DNA of 8,422 bases from an uncultured Chloroflexota bacterium. Its GTDB lineage: Bacteria > Chloroflexota > Dehalococcoidia > SAR202 > UBA11138. The notes beneath the pieces were generated by a model that searched no databases, was not told where the DNA came from, and worked only from the letters and a program-made list of their open reading frames with translations. The stretch covers positions 1 to 8,422 of the forward strand of contig CAJWRP010000067.1 of assembly GCA_913046025.1 (NCBI GenBank), in the 5' to 3' direction. A program made the translations under genes and the position numbers. This document shows positions 1-5,162 of the stretch, piece after piece. Within the stretch, counting starts at the first letter, position 1; each line of letters opens with the position of its first letter.

Positions 1-950
1 AGCTGGCCAGTGGTACGTGGCACGTATGAGCCGACAATGGTCAGCCCGCCGCCTTCTCCGTCAGCGCCCATCTCCGAAGCAGTGAGCAGCGGCCTGCCTT
101 CCTGGCCCAGCAATGCCCTCAGCAGGGACGCCGCCGTGCGAAATATGAACCTCTTGCCTTCTGTCTTCAGCAGGCCAAGCACAAAGACCTCGATGTCTCG
201 CATGCTGACGGCATTAACACCGACAACAGTTCGATTCGTTACCTGCGACAGAATTTCCGAAACTCTGGCCGGCCCGCCTGTTCGCACGTTGTCCAGAGCG
301 ACCATGGTTACGTCGTCTGCCTTGATGCTGCCGCCGGTCTTCTCCTCTATATAACCTGGTATATAGGAGGAGGTAAAAGAGAAGGCCGGGTCCTGGGCAA
401 ACTCGGTCTGGCCCGCTGGAGTCAGCCAATCGCCTTCCGCAACGTAGTGGATGTTATTGATGGTGTATCGGCCGCCTTCGAGGAAGAACGGCGTGAAGAT
501 AAGCCCGTCGTAATCCAGGTCGGCGGCCTCAGCTATAGAGTCGATCTCGGCGGGGTAGTGGCCTCGCAGGGTGGAGTCGCTTCGACTGACGAGCACGAAG
601 TCCTTGCCGGTGCGCCGGGACGCCTGGACCAGGTTTTTTGCGATTTCGGCATTTAACGCCCTTGCCCGGTCCTCCGGTAAGCCCCTGGAGTTTACGAGGA
701 TGCAGAAGATGGGGAAATCGTCGGCCATCTCGCGGCTGAGGGCTTCAACAGAGTGCTCTGTAAGCACCGGCACGTCGTGGACCGTTTGAGTGCCTGTGGG
801 GTCGTCATCAAATACGACTATTTTTTTGCTGGATTTGCTGAGGTAGCCTCGTATTTCCGGCAAAGGATCATCAGGCCACTGGGGTGGCAGAGCGTCTAGC
901 GTCTCGCGTAGAGGGAGCCTTTGCGGATCGGCTCCCTGGTCTTTCGACAA
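1..950 (-). CDS. Four-carbon acid sugar kinase (DUF1537/OtnK family), C-terminus off window
   Basis: Family members phosphorylate four-carbon sugar acids (threonate, erythronate or 3-oxo-tetronate) with ATP in the cytoplasm. The frame is open from 950 to the left edge: 316 codons of an expected 420-480. Visible motifs are FDDDPTGTQ (residues 47-55), SRSDSTLRG (122-130) and GGRYT (159-163), all of the N-terminal substrate-binding domain, and VGSY (306-309), which opens the C-terminal nucleotide-binding domain. The N-terminal stretch DALPPQWPDD before the first strand also looks family-typical. The start is TTG: an in-frame TGA lies at 998-996, no ATG or GTG lies between, and GGGAGG sits 9 bases upstream. 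It lies 96 bases downstream of the amidohydrolase in the same direction and is probably cotranscribed. The usual tetronate-pathway partners (dehydrogenase, isomerase, aldolase) are not in view, so the exact substrate is unknown. The family call is firm. Confidence 0.9.
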   Translation of the reverse strand, partial: MSKDQGADPQRLPLRETLDALPPQWPDDPLPEIRGYLSKSSKKIVVFDDDPTGTQTVHDVPVLTEHSVEALSREMADDFPIFCILVNSRGLPEDRARALNAEIAKNLVQASRRTGKDFVLVSRSDSTLRGHYPAEIDSIAEAADLDYDGLIFTPFFLEGGRYTINNIHYVAEGDWLTPAGQTEFAQDPAFSFTSSYIPGYIEEKTGGSIKADDVTMVALDNVRTGGPARVSEILSQVTNRTVVGVNAVSMRDIEVFVLGLLKTEGKRFIFRTAASLLRALLGQEGRPLLTASEMGADGEGGGLTIVGSYVPRTTGQ

Positions 951-959
951 TTCGTCGTG

Positions 960-965
960 CCTCCC
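960..965 (-). promoter_or_regulatory. Shine-Dalgarno GGGAGG that decides the TTG start
   Basis: Read on the minus strand, GGGAGG is followed by 9 bases (CACGACGAA) and then TTG TCG AAA. No ATG or GTG is available between the upstream in-frame stop at 998-996 and the first conserved kinase motif, so this site supports TTG at 950 as the initiation codon. Confidence 0.7.
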
Positions 966-1046
966 GAAACTGCTATAGCCAGACTGATCCTGGTTTCAGA
1001 CTAGGGCATGCCAGGTGCTCGGTCAACGACTGATTGACTAGAGCCG

Positions 1047-2618
1047 CTACCTCTTGCGATGCTTTAGCGCGTGGCCTGGTAGCGTGCCGGTATGCTCGCC
1101 GCCGTTTATAACCACCGTGCCGTTCACTATGACGTATTCGATGCCGATAGGGAACTGCTTGGGATCGGCCCGCGTGGCCGGCGTGTGCACGTTCTTGGGG
1201 TGGAATACTGTGATGTCCGCCTTCATGCCGTTGCGCAGAATGCCTCTGTCGTGGATTCCCAGGCGCTGCGCCGGGAACGATGTCATCTTGCGAATGGCGT
1301 TGGGAAGGGACATCTGCTGCTCCTCGCGAACGTACTCCGCTAGGATCACGGGGAAGCAGCCGTAGGTGCGAGGGCTGGGGAAATCGCCAACCAGCACGGC
1401 GTCGCTGCCCACCATGGACAGCGGGTGCGTTACGAAAGCAGGCAAGGTGTTGCCGTTGGATCCTGCAGCCACGTAACAGGTCTGCAGGTCCTCCTCCAGC
1501 AGCAGGTCGCACAGGGCGTCCACCGGGTGCTGATTGCGTAGCGCGGCAACCTCGGCAATCGACAAGCCCTCATACTGGTGGTTCTGAGGCTGCTTGAAAT
1601 ACGTCAGCCACATGTCGCTCCACGATGGCGCTCGCGGTCCTATCTCCTGTCGCAGCCTTGCCCGACCGTCTTCCGAGCGCATGACCTCCTTGAATTTCGC
1701 TGGGCCACCGTCATGAGTCCAGTCCGGGAAGACGATGCTTATGCGGGTGCTGCCCAAAATATAGGGGTAGCTGTCGAAGGTAACGTCCTGGCCGCTGGCG
1801 GAGGCGTCTTCCACAAGCTGGAGCATTCGTCGTCCGCCGCCGCGAATGGGCACCGACTGGAAGAAGTGGGTGATGTGAATGGGTATTCCGCTTCTTCTGC
1901 CAATCTCCAGGGCCTCGTTGAAAGGGTCCAGGAACCTGTCGCCGTCCTTGTAACGCACGTGGGTGTGGTAGAAGCCTCCCAGTTCCGCGACGTGTTTGGA
2001 CAACTCGCTAAGTTCGTCGGTGTCGGCGTAATTTCCCGGCGGGTACTCCAGGCCGGTGGAAAGGCCAAACGCGCCCTCCTCCATGGCCTCTCTGATGATT
2101 GCCTTCATATTCGCCATGTCGGCTGGTGTGGCGGGCTTGTCATCCCAACCCATGGCATTAATGCGCACGGGCGAGTTGCCCAGGATGTACGCGATGTTCA
2201 CTGCAGTCTTGCGGTCGAACATATCAAGATACTGCTCAACGGTCGACCACTGGCCGGGCAACGGAGGATTGCCATCCAGCCCTGAATTGATCTCAACAAA
2301 GGCCAGAAAATCGTCGTGGGAGCGGAAGGGTGCGTAGGAGTTGCCATCAACGCCAATTAGCTCGGTGGTAATGCCCTGTCGGACCTTAGGGTGATGCTCA
2401 GGCTCCGAGAGTATCACCAGCCCTGCGTGGGAGTGCATGTCGATGAACCCGGGACAGACCACATGGTCGGTAGCGTCTATGGTATGAGACGCCTCTACGC
2501 CGTCCAACGAGCCCCGTATTATGCTCACAACGTTGTCCTGGACGCCTACGGCTCCATAGTACCCTGGATTGCCTGTGCCGTCGATTATCATGCCGTTTTT
2601 AATAAGAATGTCCAACAT
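1047..2618 (-). CDS. N-acyl-D-amino-acid deacylase-family amidohydrolase
   Basis: This is a 523-residue metal-dependent hydrolase of the D-aminoacylase branch of the amidohydrolase superfamily, which removes acyl groups from N-acyl-D-amino acids. A short N-terminal beta-sandwich segment (KNGMIIDGTG) leads into the barrel. Metal-site candidates are H62 and H64 (FIDMHSH), H220 (YHTH) and H251 (IHITH); the catalytic aspartate is probably D406 (VGSD). The C-terminal segment RKMTSFPAQRLG followed by DRG and GMKADITVF is typical of the family. The conserved cysteine of classical D-aminoacylases (GNCG) is replaced by D91 (GVDG), so the metal site and substrate may differ. No signal peptide is seen, so it is probably cytoplasmic. 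ATG at 2618 is preceded by GGAGG with a rather long 12-base spacer. It lies between the HAD hydrolase and the kinase on the same strand. The family is secure; the substrate is inferred. Confidence 0.88.
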   Translation of the reverse strand: MLDILIKNGMIIDGTGNPGYYGAVGVQDNVVSIIRGSLDGVEASHTIDATDHVVCPGFIDMHSHAGLVILSEPEHHPKVRQGITTELIGVDGNSYAPFRSHDDFLAFVEINSGLDGNPPLPGQWSTVEQYLDMFDRKTAVNIAYILGNSPVRINAMGWDDKPATPADMANMKAIIREAMEEGAFGLSTGLEYPPGNYADTDELSELSKHVAELGGFYHTHVRYKDGDRFLDPFNEALEIGRRSGIPIHITHFFQSVPIRGGGRRMLQLVEDASASGQDVTFDSYPYILGSTRISIVFPDWTHDGGPAKFKEVMRSEDGRARLRQEIGPRAPSWSDMWLTYFKQPQNHQYEGLSIAEVAALRNQHPVDALCDLLLEEDLQTCYVAAGSNGNTLPAFVTHPLSMVGSDAVLVGDFPSPRTYGCFPVILAEYVREEQQMSLPNAIRKMTSFPAQRLGIHDRGILRNGMKADITVFHPKNVHTPATRADPKQFPIGIEYVIVNGTVVINGGEHTGTLPGHALKHRKR

Positions 2619-2679
2619 TTTTTTAGATATCCTCCGTAACGGTTCTGTTTAATAGATAATCCACGTTTTCTGGCGGGCG

Positions 2680-2692
2680 TTCGGCTCCCGAA
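2680..2692 (-). other. Small inverted repeat in the HAD-amidohydrolase gap
   Basis: TTCGG and CCGAA are separated by three bases, forming a perfect 5-bp stem in the 85-base gap between the HAD gene and the amidohydrolase. No T-run follows on the minus strand, so it does not look like a terminator. It could be an mRNA processing or stability element, or chance. The rest of the gap shows only the GGAGG ribosome binding site at 2635-2631. Confidence 0.25.
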
Positions 2693-2703
2693 GAGGTTCG
2701 AGT

Positions 2704-3630
2704 TTAAGTGCCGGGCTCCAGACTGTGCATTCGGTATGTCGGGCGCAGGGCGTCGGGGATGTTCCTAGCGTCGGCATTGGTGATGCCGGTATTAACAAGG
2801 ACAGAGTCGATGCCGAAGTCGATTGCGCCCTTGATGTCCGTCTCCAGCTGGTCGCCTATCATGGCCATTTTCATGGTGCCGGACCGACTAAACGCCTCTT
2901 CGTAAATGGCAGGGTGTGGCTTTCCCAGACGGGTGAACGTAAGCTCCGGCCTTTCTGGATACCTCAGGTTAAGCGCTGCCTCGAATATTAGCCCCACGCT
3001 GGCGCTGGCCATGCCAAAGCCGTCGCCTTCGGGGTAGATGAGGTCCGGGTTGGGCATAATCAAATTGGTGTGCTCGCCCTTATCCAGCCGGTGAAACAGC
3101 GAAGTCATCACAGCGTCCACCGCCTCTACGAAGGGGAAGCCAGACTGATCTCCAATGACAATGGTGTCAAAATGGTCATTCAGGCCAACGACGGTTCCGC
3201 CAGCCTGTTCGGTGTACCGGGCGCTGTCCTCAGTCCCCAGCACCACACACCTGGTGCCATTGAGGCCCATAGCCTTGAAGTGGCTCTTCAGCAGCGATCC
3301 AGAGGTGATGATTTGGTCAGCCTTTACGATAAGGCCAAAAACGGCGTACTTTTGGGAACGTGTTTCCGGTAGCGCCGAGGCGTCGTTGGTAAGAATGAAG
3401 TAAGGCTTTTGTATGTCGTTGAGATGGTTGACCAGGTCTACCGCACCGGGGAAGGTGCCCGTTGATCCTGCCAGCACTCCGTAGGAGTCGAACAAGAGCA
3501 CGTCATACTGATCGATTAACTGGTCAATTTTTATGTCTGGGATATCTGTCATAAAGTCCGTATTGCATACGCCTGGACGGCGGGAATTCGGCTCCGATTG
3601 TACAACTTTACGCCTGTTCGTGTTCGGCAT
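2704..3630 (-). CDS. HAD superfamily class IIA hydrolase with altered first motif
   Basis: This 308-residue protein resembles NagD/4-nitrophenylphosphatase-type HAD hydrolases, cytoplasmic enzymes that usually dephosphorylate small metabolites. Motif I is LLFDSYGVL with nucleophile D48; motif II is ILTNDAS (T81); a class IIA cap follows; motif III is LGKPHPAIYEEA (K237); motif IV is MIGDQLETDI (D260, D265), then the typical GIDSVLVNTG. The usual second aspartate of DxD in motif I is Y50, which removes the standard general acid/base. The start is uncertain: neither ATG at 3630 nor ATG at 3552 (residue 27, giving 282 residues, closer to family length) has a clear ribosome binding site, and an in-frame TAG lies just upstream of 3630. 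It is the first gene of the leftward block and diverges from prfB. Phosphatase activity is inferred and the substrate is unknown. Confidence 0.85.
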   Translation of the reverse strand: MPNTNRRKVVQSEPNSRRPGVCNTDFMTDIPDIKIDQLIDQYDVLLFDSYGVLAGSTGTFPGAVDLVNHLNDIQKPYFILTNDASALPETRSQKYAVFGLIVKADQIITSGSLLKSHFKAMGLNGTRCVVLGTEDSARYTEQAGGTVVGLNDHFDTIVIGDQSGFPFVEAVDAVMTSLFHRLDKGEHTNLIMPNPDLIYPEGDGFGMASASVGLIFEAALNLRYPERPELTFTRLGKPHPAIYEEAFSRSGTMKMAMIGDQLETDIKGAIDFGIDSVLVNTGITNADARNIPDALRPTYRMHSLEPGT

Positions 3631-3689
3631 AGCAGTGGGCTAATTGGCTTATTTCACGTGACAACTGGCTTTCCAGCTACCTGCCTCCT

Positions 3690-3698
3690 TGCTATAAT
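3690..3698 (+). promoter_or_regulatory. Extended -10 promoter element for prfB
   Basis: TGCTATAAT matches the extended -10 consensus (TGnTATAAT) perfectly. The -35 region about 16 bases upstream (TTCCAG) is poor, which is usual for extended -10 promoters. Transcription would begin near 3705, giving a leader of about 170 bases before prfB. The assignment is by consensus only. Confidence 0.6.
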
Positions 3699-3707
3699 TT
3701 ACCTTGT

Positions 3708-3792
3708 GGCTTTCGCGCTAAATTGGGAAGCTAACGAATAGCGGGTTTCAGCCACTATATCTGGACTGAGACTGACCTGGTCTTGAGTGGCT
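3708..3792 (+). promoter_or_regulatory. Two overlapping inverted repeats in the prfB leader
   Basis: The first hairpin would pair GGCT (3708-3711) and CGCTA (3716-3720) with TAGCG (3739-3743) and AGCC (3750-3753) around an internal loop. The second would pair AGCCACT (3750-3756) with AGTGGCT (3786-3792). Both use AGCC at 3750-3753, so they compete. This is the geometry of a switchable leader, but no regulator or ligand is indicated and no terminator-type T-run follows. Function is inference. Confidence 0.3.
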
Positions 3793-3857
3793 CTTGATAG
3801 GCTGCCCAATTGGTTTATCTAACTACTGTATCCCGAGCATAAAGAAAATCCGCGTAC

Positions 3858-3898
3858 ATAAAGGGGCCGTATACATATGCAGGAGATAAAGGGGCCGT
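3858..3898 (+). repeat. 13-base direct repeat flanking the prfB start
   Basis: ATAAAGGGGCCGT occurs exactly at 3858-3870 and again at 3886-3898, 28 bases apart. The first copy supplies AAGGGG, the probable ribosome binding site 10 bases before ATG 3877. The second lies inside the coding sequence and encodes part of IKGPL. It may reflect a local duplication or a ribosome standby site; chance is unlikely for 13 identical bases this close together. Confidence 0.7.
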
Positions 3899-4978
3899 TA
3901 TCAGGGGTCAGGGACCAGATAGCTGGCATAATGGTGCGGCTTTGACCTGCCTTCCAAAGACAAGGAAGTAGAAGCTCTCGAAAAAGAGGCCTCAGAGCCT
4001 TCGTTTTGGGACTCGTCGTCCGCGGCGCAGATGAAGATGAAAAAGCTCTCTGGACTGAAGGAAGAAGCTGATTCTTGGCGTACTCTGGAAGAGAAGGCCG
4101 CTTCTCTGGAAGAGTTGTTGATCTTATCCATAGAAGAAAAAGACAGCTCTCTACTGGAATCGTTTACCCAGGAATTTGCGGAAATTCAGGATAGGCTTTC
4201 AGAGTTAGAGTTCAAGCTAGTATTTTCGGGCCCATATGATGATCGCAATGCCATAGTAGCCTTACATGCAGGCGCTGGTGGTGTGGAATCGCAGGACTGG
4301 GCCAGCATGTTAATGAGAATGTACATGCGCTGGGCCGAGCGGCGTGGCTTCAAAGGCGAGTTGATGGATGTTTCGGTTGGGGAAGAGGCTGGCATCAAAA
4401 GCGCCATAATTCAGATAACCGGCGATTATGCCTATGGCTACCTGAAGGCTGAGAGAGGCGTTCATCGTCTTGTTAGGCTATCTCCCTTCGACTCCGACCA
4501 TGCAAGGCACACCTCGTTTGCATTATTGGAAGTCATGCCACAAGTAGAAGAGGGCGTGGACGTTGTGATTCAACCCGACGACCTGAAGATAGATGTGTTC
4601 AGGGCTGGTGGCGCCGGAGGCCAGAGCGTTCAGAAGAACTCGACGGCAGTGCGCATCACCCACCTTCCCACCGGGATAAAGGTCAGTTGTCAGAACGAGC
4701 GCTCCCAGCATCAGAATAAAGAATTTGCCATGCGAATACTGATGGGCAGACTGGTGGAGAGGGAGATAGAAGAGAAGGCCAAGAAAATGGCGAAGATAAA
4801 GGGCGACCACATTTCGCCTGAGTGGGGCAACCAGATACGCAGCTACGTGTTGCAGCCCTACAGAATGGTCAAGGACCACCGCACCGACTTCGAGACTTCG
4901 GATGCAGATGGCGTTCTAGATGGGGACGTCGACCCTTTCATGAGAGCCTACCTGACATCTACCGTGGGTTCGGACTAA
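3877..4978 (+). CDS. prfB: Peptide chain release factor 2 with programmed +1 frameshift
   Basis: RF2 recognises UGA and UAA stop codons in the ribosomal A site and triggers peptide release. The gene is join(3877..3942,3944..4978): 22 codons from ATG 3877 (MQEIKGPLSG) end in CTT TGA. Reading then shifts by one base to GAC and continues for 344 codons, giving 366 residues against about 365 in E. coli. The N-terminal part is the helical domain (EPSFWD, then SGLKEEADSW). The stop-recognition tripeptide SPF lies at 202-204 and the catalytic GGQ at 247-249 (RAGGAGGQSVQKN), almost the E. coli positions. The ATG at 4031 is internal (M52): family-typical sequence continues in frame upstream of it to the frameshift site. 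AAGGGG lies 10 bases before the start. Frameshifting at its own UGA would autoregulate RF2 level. No cotranscribed gene is evident. Confidence 0.95.
3933..3946 (+). promoter_or_regulatory. prfB programmed +1 frameshift signal
   Basis: The site is GGTG, three bases (CGG), then CTT TGA C. The slip CTT to TTT skips T3943 and resumes at GAC. In E. coli the stimulator is AGGGGG with the same 3-base spacer; here GGTG can still pair with the CACC part of the anti-Shine-Dalgarno. UGA followed by C is the weak-termination context conserved at these sites. The upstream frame carries an RF2-like N-terminus right up to it. Confidence 0.92.
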
Positions 4979-5158
4979 CCACTGCAAATCATAAAGGCCC
5001 AGTGGGGTACTCACAATTCTTTTGAATAATCATTGCTCTGGGGGAATTGCCCTGAAGAGCCGAATTAGATTAACAAGAATGTTTGGTGGTATCCCATCGG
5101 TGTATATGGGCATTAAAGGGGAGAACGCAATTGTTTAAAAGAGAAAAAAGGACTGTGG
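4979..5158 (+). other. Intergenic region between prfB and the binding protein
   Basis: Directly after the prfB stop lies a perfect 6-bp inverted repeat, CCACTG (4979-4984) and CAGTGG (5000-5005), with a 15-base loop. The only T-run is TTTT at 5020-5023, so it is at best a weak terminator. CCCAT (5093-5097) and ATGGG (5106-5110) form another short stem. A promoter for the transporter operon is expected here, but I see no convincing -35/-10 pair; AATAAT at 5025-5030 is the best -10-like hexamer. Confidence 0.35.
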
Positions 5159-5162
5159 GTGA
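5147..5162 (+). promoter_or_regulatory. Ribosome binding region with two alternative starts
   Basis: AAAGGA (5147-5152) lies 6 bases before GTG 5159, while GGTGA (5158-5162), also complementary to the anti-Shine-Dalgarno, lies 8 bases before ATG 5171. Both starts are in frame. Starting at 5171 gives a tighter lipoprotein signal peptide (MRKLFLLP). The sequence alone does not decide between them. Confidence 0.5.

Larger units (their letters stand above)
3631..3876. other. Divergent intergenic region, HAD hydrolase / prfB
   Basis: This 246-base region separates two oppositely directed genes. It contains the plus-strand extended -10 element at 3690-3698, the leader inverted repeats between 3708 and 3792, and the prfB ribosome binding site. 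On the minus strand I see AAGGAGG (3690-3684), but no start codon lies at a useful distance. No convincing minus-strand promoter is visible for the HAD gene. No tRNA-like or protein-coding signal is seen beyond an 11-codon GTG-initiated mini-ORF at 3706-3741. Confidence 0.6.

Noticed and set aside
10..789. Several short plus-strand ORFs (10-354, 447-656, 571-789) and a minus-strand ORF 214-429
   Set aside because: All are shadows of the TTG-started kinase, whose frame is open and motif-rich across the whole stretch.
973..1512. 179-codon minus-strand ORF overlapping the end of the amidohydrolase
   Set aside because: It lies in an alternative frame of the same strand; the amidohydrolase frame carries clear C-terminal family motifs and this one does not.
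1578..2285. 235-codon plus-strand ORF
   Set aside because: It is fully antisense to the amidohydrolase, has no recognisable motif, and is explained by the codon bias of the gene opposite.
3684..3690. AAGGAGG on the minus strand as a ribosome binding site for the HAD gene
   Set aside because: It lies more than 50 bases from ATG 3630 with an in-frame TAG between, so it cannot serve that start.
3877..3945. prfB as a frameshifted pseudogene
   Set aside because: The break is exactly CTT TGA C at the conserved position for RF2, so it is the programmed frameshift and not a mutation.
4979..5005. Strong rho-independent terminator for prfB
   Set aside because: The stem is only 6 bp with a 15-base loop and no adjacent T-run; kept only as a weak possibility.
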